DNA of 5,229 bases from Oceanospirillaceae bacterium (GTDB lineage: Bacteria; Pseudomonadota; Gammaproteobacteria; Pseudomonadales; Balneatricaceae): assembly GCA_023954795.1 (NCBI GenBank), contig JAGSHA010000253.1:1-5229 (forward strand), written 5' to 3'. A program made the position numbers and the translations under genes. The notes under the pieces were generated by a model that did not search any database, was not told where the DNA came from, and saw only the letters and a program-made list of their open reading frames with translations. This document shows, piece after piece, positions 1-5,229 of the stretch (positions within the stretch are counted from its first letter, which is position 1; each line of letters opens with the position of its first letter).

Positions 1-46
1 CGGTTCCGCGATTGCAGCCGGTGTAATGATCAAGTTCGTAAGCTGA
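1..46 (+). CDS. 3' end of an unrecognised protein, cut by the left window edge
   Basis: Read in the frame beginning at base 2, this gives about fourteen codons, GSAIAAGVMIKFVS, and a TGA stop at 44-46. The residues are small and hydrophobic, like the end of a membrane helix with a short polar tail, but too few are visible to name a family. The hairpin terminator about 20 bases after the stop supports a real plus-strand gene ending here. The frame starting at base 1 stays open to a TGA at 58-60 and cannot be fully excluded. Its peptide is Cys/Arg-rich and less protein-like. Confidence 0.45.
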   Translation, partial: GSAIAAGVMIKFVS

Positions 47-64
47 TCATTAACATCTGAAAAC

Positions 65-93
65 AAAAAAGCTGCCCTAGGGCAGCTTTTTTT
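65..93 (+). terminator. Palindromic rho-independent terminator, probably bidirectional
   Basis: An A-tract (65-70), a perfect stem GCTGCC/GGCAGC with a CTAG loop (71-86) and a T-tract (87-93) form a symmetrical hairpin. Because it is flanked by A on one side and T on the other, it reads as a terminator on both strands. It lies between the plus-strand gene ending at 46 and the minus-strand deacetylase gene ending at 151, so one hairpin can serve both convergent genes. Confidence 0.9.
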
Positions 94-150
94 GTGTCTG
101 AATGGATGCCAAATGATATTGAAAGAGGCTCCCTTATCTAATCACCGGGT

Positions 151-1074
151 TTACTGTCCGGCGAGTACTTCCATATGTGCCTGTACACTGAATGCGAGCG
201 AGACTGGGTTGTAGCCACCCTCCAGCATTGAGATGATACGGTTTTCAGAGTACGTTCGTGCACTGTCTGTGAGCATGCTGGTAACCCAGCGATAGTCTTC
301 TTCATCCAGCTTGATGTCTGCCATTGGGTCTTCGTGATGGGCATCGAAGCCAGCCGAGATGAATATCATATCGGGTTTGTGTGCCTGAATCGCAGGAAGC
401 CATCGACTTTCTATGAGTTGTCGAAAGACTGCGCTTCCAGAATGCGCATCCATTGGGCAATTGACGATATTGTCACGCTTGATTTCGCTGTAGCGTTCTG
501 GATAGAACGGATGCTGGAAGCTGGAGCAGACCAGAACCTCGGGACGATCTTTAAAGATATCCACAGTGCCATTGCCGTGATGCACGTCGAAGTCGAAGAT
601 GGCGACGCGGTTAATACCTGGTTGCTGCAGTGCATGTATAGCAGCGATGGCAATGTTGTTATAGAAACAAAACCCCATGGGGATGTTGTGTTCAGCATGG
701 TGGCCCGGGGGTCTCACTGCGCAGAAGGCATTTTGCGCTTTTCCTTCCAGGACGCGATTGACCGCCAGTATCCCTGACCCCGCTGCAAGACTGGCAGCAT
801 GGAGGGAGTCCGGACAAAGCGCGGTGTCTTCATCGGCATAAAAAATCCCTTCCTTTGGTAGCTTCATCTCAAGCCGGGTTTGGTGCAGTTCTGCATGGGC
901 GAGCTGGATCTGCTGCGCGGTCGCATGCACAGATTGTTGCTGATCAAGCTCGGCCATCAGGCCGGTTTTTTCCAGTACTTTGCGTATAGCAAGTAAGCGT
1001 ACTGGCGCCTCTGGGTGTTCAGGGCCCATATTGTGCAGCCCACAGTCCTCGTGGGAGATAAATGCTGTCGTCAT
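151..1074 (-). CDS. Histone deacetylase / acetylpolyamine amidohydrolase family protein (zinc-dependent deacetylase)
   Basis: This 307-residue protein belongs to the arginase/deacetylase superfamily, whose members remove acetyl groups from acetyl-lysine or acetylpolyamines using one zinc ion. The visible family signatures are, in order: GPEHPEAPVR (residues 17-26), RPPGHHAE (121-128, catalytic H125/H126), GFCFYNN (134-140), FDFDVHHGNGT (160-170, zinc ligands D163 and H165), SAGFDAH (240-246, third ligand D244) and LEGGYN (284-289, transition-state tyrosine Y288). All catalytic residues are present and the length is normal for bacterial class II-like members, so an active cytoplasmic enzyme is expected. 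The substrate cannot be read from sequence: protein acetyl-lysine, acetylpolyamine and an AcuC-like role are all possible. The ATG at 1074 is preferred because the conserved N-terminal motif begins about 16 residues later. The ribosome binding site is weak and A-rich. The gene stands alone and converges on the terminator at 65-93. Confidence 0.93.
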   Translation of the reverse strand: MTTAFISHEDCGLHNMGPEHPEAPVRLLAIRKVLEKTGLMAELDQQQSVHATAQQIQLAHAELHQTRLEMKLPKEGIFYADEDTALCPDSLHAASLAAGSGILAVNRVLEGKAQNAFCAVRPPGHHAEHNIPMGFCFYNNIAIAAIHALQQPGINRVAIFDFDVHHGNGTVDIFKDRPEVLVCSSFQHPFYPERYSEIKRDNIVNCPMDAHSGSAVFRQLIESRWLPAIQAHKPDMIFISAGFDAHHEDPMADIKLDEEDYRWVTSMLTDSARTYSENRIISMLEGGYNPVSLAFSVQAHMEVLAGQ

Positions 1075-1216
1075 GTCTTTTTGTTTTCAGCCTTTTCTTT
1101 CAGTTTAAAGAAATCCGATTGCTGCTGTCCTTATCCAAACGTCTTATTTTACTCGACTGATGGCTTTGCTGTGCTTTTTTTGACCTATGTCATTAGATTC
1201 TGGGCGCTTAATCGTT

Positions 1217-1237
1217 AGCATAGTTTTCACAGCATAG
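1217..1237. repeat. Short direct repeat AGCATAG x2
   Basis: AGCATAG occurs at 1217-1223 and 1231-1237, separated by TTTTCAC, which gives a 14-base period just upstream of the orphan terminator. It could be a binding site for a regulator of the divergent genes, or chance. The deacetylase promoter should lie in 1075-1250, but I see no convincing -35/-10 pair there. The best single box is TAAAAT on the minus strand at 1146-1151, without a matching -35. Confidence 0.3.
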
Positions 1238-1247
1238 AACTGTCTTG

Positions 1248-1286
1248 GCACCGTGCGTTTCACCCTACGTACGGTGCTTTTTTTTT
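1248..1286 (+). terminator. Orphan rho-independent terminator in a divergent spacer
   Basis: A ten-base-pair stem (1248-1257 with 1268-1277, one G-T wobble) encloses a ten-base loop and is followed by nine consecutive T (1278-1286). The minus strand lacks a T-tract after the stem, so the signal works only for plus-strand transcripts. No plus-strand gene precedes it: the upstream gene lies on the other strand, and 1075-1247 holds no convincing reading frame. It may end a small RNA, act as an attenuator in a long leader of the gene at 1365, or stop antisense transcripts leaving the deacetylase region. Confidence 0.85.
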
Positions 1287-1313
1287 ATAAGCTGATACAC
1301 TTTTCCCTATACT
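1285..1313 (+). promoter_or_regulatory. Candidate sigma-70 promoter of the receiver-TPR gene
   Basis: TATACT at 1308-1313 matches five of six bases of the -10 consensus. A weak -35 (TTATAA, 1285-1290) lies 17 bases upstream and overlaps the end of the orphan terminator's T-tract. Transcription would start near 1320 and give a leader of about 45 bases before the GTG at 1365. It is the best promoter-like element between the terminator and the gene, and it would make the gene independent of any transcript ended at 1286. Confidence 0.45.
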
Positions 1314-1364
1314 TCCAGTCACTTAGTGCATCTGGAAACTTTGCGGTGTGCATAGGTATGGAAA

Positions 1365-2969
1365 GTGGCAACAATTGATTACTCGGATAAGCGTGTTTTA
1401 CTCGTTGAAAGCAGCGGGAATATGCGTGCCTCCGTTTTTTACATGTTGCGCTCTCTGGGTATTGTTAATGTCCGTGCAACGACCGTCAGTGATCGTGTTC
1501 TAGCTGATATTGCTAGTCATGACTACGATATCGTCCTTCTTGGTCACAACGTCAGTGACTCCTTTGCAGGCATTCAGTTGCTTGAGGAGGCGCGTTTTCG
1601 TGGCTATATGAAACCCAGTGCCAGCTGGGTATTTATGACCAGTGATGCATCGCAGGAAGCGATCCTGCACGCTATAGATAGCCAACCCGATATTCTGATT
1701 ACCAAACCTTTTACGGTTGATAAGTTAAAGGGCCGTCTTGATGCGCTGATGATTCGCCGTGCGCGGTTTTATGAAATTGATCGTGCAATGGAGTCAGGGG
1801 AATATGAGGCCGCGATACGTTTCTGTCTGACGCGGTTCTCATCAGATGATCCGGATTACGACGCTGCCCAGCTTGTTGCCTGTTCGGTGTTAAGTAAACT
1901 GAAGCGTTATGAGCAGCTCAGCAAGTTATCTGAAGAGCTGTATTGGCGAACCCGAGATAAAGAGGCCGGGCTATTCTGGGCGGAGTCTCTGGTATTTTTG
2001 GGGCAACCGGACGATTCGGTCAATTTACTGCAAGATATTATCGCTGCAAATCCCTTATATATGGGTGCCTATGACACGCTTGCTCTGGCTCATGAGCATC
2101 AAGGCGAGCTGGATGAGGCGCGGGAAATTGTGAAACTTGCTACCTCTAAATCGCCGATGGGGATTCCTCGTCAGATGGAATTGGGACGATTGGCGACTCA
2201 AACACGTCATCTGGATGTGGCTGAGGGTGCTTATAGGCGCTCTATTACCTTGGGGCAGAAGAGTTGCTACAAATCTCCGGAACCCTATTTAAAAATGGCG
2301 AATGTACTTCGTCTGGGTGTCTCTTCAGTCAATGAGCATCAGTTGCTGGATGCTGAGCGGCGCTTTGAAGGGCTGTTGCAGCAGGCATCGTCTCAGTTTA
2401 AGGACGATAAGTCGCTTAAGGTGAAGGCTGCGTTACTTAAATCTGAGATGGCTCGCTCTATAGAGAGGGAAAGCGAGGCAGAGAAGTTTGCCTTGGAAGC
2501 CAAACGAGAGAATGACGCATTAGAAGAGCCTCTGGATCTGGGGCGAGAGCAGGCGCTCCTATCCGGACAGGCTATCGCGAAGCCTGTGGAGAAGGTTGAG
2601 CAGAAGGCTGAGAAAGACGGTGGAGTTAAGCGAGACTCGAGTATGAGTCTTAAGGTGAACCGTCAAGGTGTGAAGCATTATACCAATGGCCGCTTGTCTC
2701 AAGCGCTGCGACATTTTGGTTTGGCCTTGGAATATGACTACGCCAATGGAGATGCGCTGTGTAACTTGGCACAGATGTATCTTGAGCTTGCGCGTGATGA
2801 TAAGGCGAAGCGTGATGCCCGCTTAATTATGTTTGATCGTAATATGCACTTGGCGGGAAAGCTGAGGTTGTCGGCTGAAGCAATTAAAAAGCAGAAGATG
2901 CTGTTGGCATTACGCGGTAAGGATATTGATGGCTTACCGTCAGGGCCTCTAGGTGCCTTGCTGAAGTGA
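1365..2969 (+). CDS. Receiver-like domain fused to TPR repeats; phosphoacceptor aspartate missing
   Basis: The protein has 534 residues. Residues 9-130 form a CheY-like receiver fold: KRVLLVE (strand 1), DYDIVLLG (strand 3), WVFMTSD (strand 4, T92) and ILITKPF (strand 5, K114). The expected phospho-aspartate at the end of strand 3 is glycine (G60), and the usual acidic pair after strand 1 is reduced to E15-S16, so classical phosphorylation is unlikely. TPR-like helical pairs follow at about 135-300, with a good repeat at 235-265 (AYDTLALAHEHQGELDEA). A charged linker lies at about 395-425 and another TPR-like unit at 430-478. There is no signal peptide, membrane segment or DNA-binding or catalytic output domain, so a cytoplasmic protein-protein scaffold is inferred. 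The start is GTG: an in-frame TAG lies four codons upstream at 1353-1355, and strand 1 begins at residue 10. AGG at 1354-1356 can serve as a ribosome site. Proximity to chemotaxis genes hints at a signalling role but proves nothing. Confidence 0.85.
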   Translation: MATIDYSDKRVLLVESSGNMRASVFYMLRSLGIVNVRATTVSDRVLADIASHDYDIVLLGHNVSDSFAGIQLLEEARFRGYMKPSASWVFMTSDASQEAILHAIDSQPDILITKPFTVDKLKGRLDALMIRRARFYEIDRAMESGEYEAAIRFCLTRFSSDDPDYDAAQLVACSVLSKLKRYEQLSKLSEELYWRTRDKEAGLFWAESLVFLGQPDDSVNLLQDIIAANPLYMGAYDTLALAHEHQGELDEAREIVKLATSKSPMGIPRQMELGRLATQTRHLDVAEGAYRRSITLGQKSCYKSPEPYLKMANVLRLGVSSVNEHQLLDAERRFEGLLQQASSQFKDDKSLKVKAALLKSEMARSIERESEAEKFALEAKRENDALEEPLDLGREQALLSGQAIAKPVEKVEQKAEKDGGVKRDSSMSLKVNRQGVKHYTNGRLSQALRHFGLALEYDYANGDALCNLAQMYLELARDDKAKRDARLIMFDRNMHLAGKLRLSAEAIKKQKMLLALRGKDIDGLPSGPLGALLK

Positions 2970-2990
2970 TGATTGGAAGGGGTGTTGGAA

Positions 2991-3067
2991 TGGCGTCCCA
3001 GAGAGGATTCGAACCCCTGGCCTGTCCCTTAGGAGGGGACCGCTCTATCCAGCTGAGCTACTGGGAC
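2991..3067 (-). tRNA. tRNA-Arg (anticodon CCU), CCA encoded
   Basis: Read on the minus strand, a full 77-base cloverleaf is visible. It has a seven-pair acceptor stem GTCCCAG/CTGGGAC, a D-arm GCTC/GAGC, an anticodon stem GTCCC/GGGAC around the loop CTCCTAA (anticodon CCT at 3031-3033), a five-base variable loop, and a T-arm with TTCGAAT closed by AGGGG/CCTCT with one G-T pair. The discriminator G and the CCA tail are encoded at 2991-2994. It reads AGG arginine codons. Its 3' end lies only 21 bases from the stop of the converging receiver-TPR gene, and no T-tract terminator is visible in that gap. Confidence 0.97.
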
Positions 3068-3084
3068 ACAGATTGCTTGATACC

Positions 3085-3120
3085 GGCGGCGATTCTAACG
3101 CTAAAGCGTCCAAGAGTCAT
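3085..3120 (-). promoter_or_regulatory. tRNA-Arg promoter with GC-rich discriminator
   Basis: On the minus strand, ATGACT (3115-3120) and TAGAAT (3092-3097) are separated by 17 bases and match the sigma-70 consensus at four and five of six positions. The bases after the -10 are CGCCGCC (3085-3091). GC-rich discriminators of this type are typical of stable-RNA promoters repressed by ppGpp in the stringent response. Transcription would start about 18 bases before the mature tRNA. Confidence 0.6.
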
Positions 3121-3137
3121 CTGCTAGTTGGGGAATA

Positions 3138-3623
3138 TCAGGCTTTACCGATTCTGCTCTGAGCGCGATAGTGTCCGGCAGAGCCTTTTTGATTGTAGAG
3201 TCGGTCTTTTGCGCTACGGCCGCTCATGATGGATAACAGCTGCTCAATGTTTTTGAGGTTACGGGAGCTAATCAAGCCATTGATTTTGTTACTTTCCTGT
3301 AGTGCGCTCAGCTTGTTCTGGAGTTTGCTCCAGGAGTCGTTTAGCACCGTTTGGGCCGCAGGCGGCGCAGCGGCAATCAGACTGTTCACGCCTTCACCGT
3401 CGGGGCTGTAACCGAGATTCTGGAGCAAGGTTACGCGATCCTTGTTGAGTTCAAGGTATCGGGTCAATAGGGCTTGCTTCTGCTCGGTATTGTCCTGGAT
3501 CTCTTCTAACTGGCGACTGCTTAATGCTGTGCGTTCTGCTTTGAGAAGATTTTCTAGCTGTTCTAAAACAGAAATGCCCTGCATAAGCTGGGCATTAAAG
3601 TGTTTCAGTTGTTCTGTATTCAT
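3138..3623 (-). CDS. flgN: FlgN family flagellar export chaperone
   Basis: FlgN is a cytoplasmic chaperone that binds the hook-filament junction proteins FlgK and FlgL and delivers them to the flagellar type III export apparatus. This 161-residue protein is mostly helical and coiled-coil-like (residues 1-70 and 90-130). It carries the family pattern N-x-x-N-G-x-I followed by LL and G (residues 112-135) and the C-terminal LYNQKG (142-147). It begins ten bases after the flgM stop in the same direction, so the two form an operon. I see no Shine-Dalgarno sequence before the ATG at 3621-3623, which suggests translational coupling to flgM. Length is normal for the family. Identification rests on the motifs together with position next to flgM. 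Confidence 0.9.
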   Translation of the reverse strand: MNTEQLKHFNAQLMQGISVLEQLENLLKAERTALSSRQLEEIQDNTEQKQALLTRYLELNKDRVTLLQNLGYSPDGEGVNSLIAAAPPAAQTVLNDSWSKLQNKLSALQESNKINGLISSRNLKNIEQLLSIMSGRSAKDRLYNQKGSAGHYRAQSRIGKA

Positions 3624-3633
3624 GGGATATGAA

Positions 3634-3951
3634 TCAGCTCATCAGGCTTTCGTAGCGCATGATACCTTCAGCAACCCTCTGGCTGTTGATCTGATAGGTA
3701 CCGCCTTCAATCTCGGCTTTCAGCTTCTCAACACGTTCACTGTCCACGTCAGGGGAATTGTTAAGTGTCTGCTCGGAGCGAAGAAGCGCTTTAGCAGTAC
3801 TGCTCAGCTTGACGGTATCACCTGCGTTGGACGGTGTAGTGCTGCTTGCACCGCTGTCTTTGCCGTTAACGGCAGATCCGGCGGGTTGCGCTACTTTGCC
3901 ACGAGAGCTGGCCGTCTGTGATGACGTCAAACTCGAGTAGTCAATTACCAT
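3634..3951 (-). CDS. flgM: FlgM, anti-sigma-28 factor
   Basis: FlgM binds FliA (sigma-28) and keeps late flagellar genes off until the hook is finished, when FlgM is exported through the hook-basal body. The 105-residue product has the expected two-part build. Residues 1-43 form a low-complexity, Ser/Ala/Thr-rich, probably disordered N-terminus. The C-terminal sigma-binding part carries DTVKLSSTA (45-53) and helices around PDVDSERVEKLKAEI (67-81) and QRVAEGIMRYES (91-102), with the usual GGTYQIN between them. A GAGG ribosome site lies nine bases before the ATG (3961-3964). The gene is preceded by a sigma-28 promoter, so its own target factor drives it (feedback), as described for flgMN in Pseudomonas and Salmonella. 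Confidence 0.95.
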   Translation of the reverse strand: MVIDYSSLTSSQTASSRGKVAQPAGSAVNGKDSGASSTTPSNAGDTVKLSSTAKALLRSEQTLNNSPDVDSERVEKLKAEIEGGTYQINSQRVAEGIMRYESLMS

Positions 3952-3983
3952 TCGTCCAATCCTCAGTACGTGTTATGCCTTAG

Positions 3984-4010
3984 CTATCGGCATCGTGATT
4001 AAGAACTTGA
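3984..4010 (-). promoter_or_regulatory. Sigma-28 (FliA) promoter of flgMN
   Basis: On the minus strand, TCAAGTTC (4003-4010), an 11-base spacer and GCCGATAG (3984-3991) match the enterobacterial FliA consensus TAAAGTTT-N11-GCCGATAA at six of eight and seven of eight positions, with exact spacing. It lies 32 bases upstream of the flgM start codon, in the right direction. Confidence 0.88.
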
Positions 4011-4033
4011 GAGAAAAAACAAGATTTCGTGCC

Positions 4034-4062
4034 ATTATAGCAGCCTGATTCGAGACGGGCCA
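4034..4062 (-). promoter_or_regulatory. Extended -10 sigma-70-like promoter upstream of flgM
   Basis: A perfect TATAAT (4034-4039 on the minus strand) is preceded by TGC, giving the extended -10 form TGnTATAAT. A poor -35 (TGGCCC, 4057-4062) lies 17 bases upstream and overlaps the flgA stop codon. The start site would be near 4027, about 75 bases before flgM and upstream of the sigma-28 promoter. It could give a basal, FliA-independent supply of FlgM and FlgN. Confidence 0.55.
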
Positions 4063-4776
4063 TTATGGTGTGCGGACTAATCCGGGCGATATCACAAATG
4101 CTTTAATCACGCGGCCTGATTTATCATTGCGAACGGGGATTTGTTCGCCTTTTTTTCCACTGCGTAATGCTGTGCCGGATGTGCGAATCGTAAGGCTACC
4201 GCGAGTGACCTCAATGATCACCGAATCTTCACGGAGCACAACAGTGGCTTCGGCGAGCATGTTGCTTTTAATGACTTGTCCGGCGCTGAGATTACGTTTG
4301 GCTGCTTTGCCTACTATGGCGCCAAATTCTGTAAAGTACTCACCGCGTAACCGCGTTATATCGGTTTCTATACTCGCAACATCTTGTGCCTGGAGGGTCT
4401 GGCCTTTACTAATTGCGGCGTTAGTCACTAAAACAGGTTTAGTTATCTGAACTTTGGCCGTCATATATATTTGCCAGCGTGGTAATGCGCAATTTGCGCG
4501 CAAGCTTACCCGGCTGCCTGCAGAATTATTCGGCTTAAACTGGACAGGCTGTTTGCAGCTTACTAGTTTTACTCGCGTATTGAGTGGGTTGAGCGTAATT
4601 TGGATGTCTGCTTCCGGGTGAATCTGCTGAAAATGGTTTTGAAGGAATGATTTGGCGTCTTTTTCCAAGGCTTGATTATTCGCTGCTTGTACTACTGAAA
4701 CTGATAGGAAAAGAGTGGTCAGCAGCAAAAGTCGTGTTAAATTACGTTTAATCAAGGCGTCGTCCGGAGAGGGCAA
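4063..4776 (-). CDS. flgA: FlgA, flagellar P-ring assembly chaperone
   Basis: FlgA is a periplasmic chaperone needed to polymerise FlgI into the P-ring of the flagellar basal body. The product is up to 237 residues. It has a Sec signal peptide (basic KRNLTR at 10-15, hydrophobic LLLLTTLFLSVSVV, likely cut after VQA at 31), an N-terminal domain with two cysteines (C74, C96) that can form a disulphide, an SAF-type domain (about 110-172, VLVTNAAISKGQTL) and a C-terminal beta domain with GEQIPVRNDKSGRVIKAFV (210-228). No ATG or GTG fits the start: the longest frame opens with TTG at 4774-4776, directly preceded by in-frame stops. A second TTG at codon 8 (4753-4755) would give a more usual signal peptide beginning MIKRNLTR. 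Neither has a good ribosome site. No terminator separates it from flgM, so some transcripts may continue into flgMN. Confidence 0.92.
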   Translation of the reverse strand: MPSPDDALIKRNLTRLLLLTTLFLSVSVVQAANNQALEKDAKSFLQNHFQQIHPEADIQITLNPLNTRVKLVSCKQPVQFKPNNSAGSRVSLRANCALPRWQIYMTAKVQITKPVLVTNAAISKGQTLQAQDVASIETDITRLRGEYFTEFGAIVGKAAKRNLSAGQVIKSNMLAEATVVLREDSVIIEVTRGSLTIRTSGTALRSGKKGEQIPVRNDKSGRVIKAFVISPGLVRTP

Positions 4777-4816
4777 GCTGTTTAGAAGGTCTTATTAATT
4801 TCCACGGGATAGAGAG

Positions 4817-4845
4817 ATCATGTCAGGTATCCTCGATAGTGTAAA
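4817..4845 (-). promoter_or_regulatory. Candidate sigma-70 promoter for flgA inside the start of cheV
   Basis: On the minus strand, TTTACA (4840-4845) and CATGAT (4817-4822) are 17 bases apart and match the consensus at five and four of six positions. The -10 overlaps the cheV start codon. The flgA-cheV spacer is only 43 bases, so a flgA promoter reaching into cheV is plausible, but the match is modest. Confidence 0.3.
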
Positions 4846-5229
4846 CCTGAGAACCCAGATGGTTGGTCAGAACCGGATGGAGTTGCTGTTGTTCGGTTTG
4901 GAGACAGATCAGCGCTTTGGTATCAATGTTTTCAAGGTGCGAGAAGTGTTGCAGTGCCCCGACTTGACTGAAGTCCCAAGGCAGACTTCAGCCATTAAGG
5001 GGATGGCCCACATTCGTGGCGAAACTATTCCTGTATTGGATCTGTCCGAGGCCGTTGGCCGTGATCCTGTGCCGAAGGAAGAGCGCGTAAGATGTTTCCT
5101 GATTGTTGTTGAATACAACCGTCGGATTCTCGCGTTTTTGGTGCGCCGTGTTGATCGTATTTTGAATACACAGTGGGATCAGATTAACGCGCCTCCGGCT
5201 GAAATTGGCGTGGAAAACTATCTGACGGC
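4820..5229 (+). CDS. cheV: CheV chemotaxis coupling protein, N-terminal part (cut by right window edge)
   Basis: CheV joins a CheW-like coupling domain to a receiver domain and connects chemoreceptors to the CheA kinase at the inner membrane. Only the first 136 residues are visible, all from the CheW-like domain. They show LLLFGLETDQRFGINVFKV (22-40), REVL (41-44), VPRQTSAIKGMAHIRGETI (52-70) and PVLDLSEAVG (71-80), typical of CheV/CheW. The long N-terminal lead MSGILDSVNLRTQMVGQNRMEL is characteristic of CheV rather than CheW, and the position next to flgA matches Pseudomonas, where cheV and cheR follow. The frame is open to the window end, so the receiver domain is not seen. The ATG at 4820 has an AGAGAG ribosome site just upstream. 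Confidence 0.92.
   Translation, partial: MSGILDSVNLRTQMVGQNRMELLLFGLETDQRFGINVFKVREVLQCPDLTEVPRQTSAIKGMAHIRGETIPVLDLSEAVGRDPVPKEERVRCFLIVVEYNRRILAFLVRRVDRILNTQWDQINAPPAEIGVENYLT

Noticed and set aside
334..777. 147-codon plus-strand frame opposite the deacetylase gene
   Set aside because: It lies wholly antisense to a gene with all family motifs and shows no recognisable domain; it is a shadow frame.
2991..3067. tRNA as an integration (att) site
   Set aside because: No integrase, no duplicated tRNA 3' end and no foreign-looking DNA are visible; ordinary genes flank it closely on both sides.
3098..3111. Small hairpin ACGC-TAAA-GCGT between flgN and the tRNA as a terminator
   Set aside because: The stem has only four to five pairs, there is no T-tract, and it lies within the tRNA promoter spacer.
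3442..3921. 159-codon plus-strand frame spanning flgN and flgM
   Set aside because: It runs antisense across two well-supported genes and their junction, and its composition is Ser/Arg/Cys-rich, as in typical shadow frames.
4017..4033. Sigma-54-like element TGGCACG...TTGTT on the minus strand upstream of flgM
   Set aside because: The -24 half looks good, but at the required spacing the -12 position reads TG instead of GC, so it would not be a functional sigma-54 promoter.
4070..4450. 126-codon plus-strand frame opposite flgA
   Set aside because: It is antisense to the conserved SAF and C-terminal regions of FlgA and has no recognisable features.
4781..4812. Possible sigma-28 promoter for cheV (GGGATAG on the plus strand)
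   Set aside because: Only the GATA core matches the -10, and no acceptable -35 lies at 11-base spacing. cheV may still be FliA-dependent from a site I cannot identify.

Overview
The window looks like the chromosome of a flagellated, chemotactic gammaproteobacterium. The evidence is the gene order flgN-flgM-flgA on the minus strand with cheV divergent on the plus strand, an arrangement known from Pseudomonas aeruginosa and relatives; a good sigma-28 (FliA) promoter in front of flgM; moderate GC; and a tRNA gene that encodes its own CCA. The protein style suggests the Pseudomonadales/Oceanospirillales side of the class, but I cannot name a genus from this sequence alone.

Layout from left to right. 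Bases 1-46 are probably the last codons of an unrecognised plus-strand gene. It is followed by a palindromic, probably bidirectional terminator (65-93) that would also serve the converging deacetylase gene (151-1074, minus), a histone-deacetylase/AcuC/acetylpolyamine-amidohydrolase family enzyme with all expected zinc ligands. A 290-base divergent spacer (1075-1364) holds a clear plus-strand rho-independent terminator with no gene in front of it, a short direct repeat and a likely promoter for the next gene. That gene (1365-2969, plus, GTG start) encodes a receiver-like domain fused to TPR repeats. Its receiver domain lacks the phosphorylatable aspartate.

A tRNA-Arg(CCU) gene (2991-3067, minus) follows, with a promoter that has a GC-rich discriminator. 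Then comes the flagellar block: flgN (export chaperone), flgM (anti-sigma-28) and flgA (P-ring assembly chaperone), all minus, with tandem sigma-70-like and sigma-28 promoters between flgA and flgM. The start of cheV (plus, cut by the window edge) lies divergent to flgA.

Functionally, flgA supports basal-body assembly. FlgM holds FliA inactive until the hook is complete, and FlgN chaperones the hook-filament junction proteins. CheV links receptors to the CheA kinase. I see no mobile element, CRISPR array, toxin-antitoxin pair or defence system. Most of the window is ordinary housekeeping and motility sequence. The points most worth a second look are the degenerate-receiver TPR protein and the orphan terminator in front of it.
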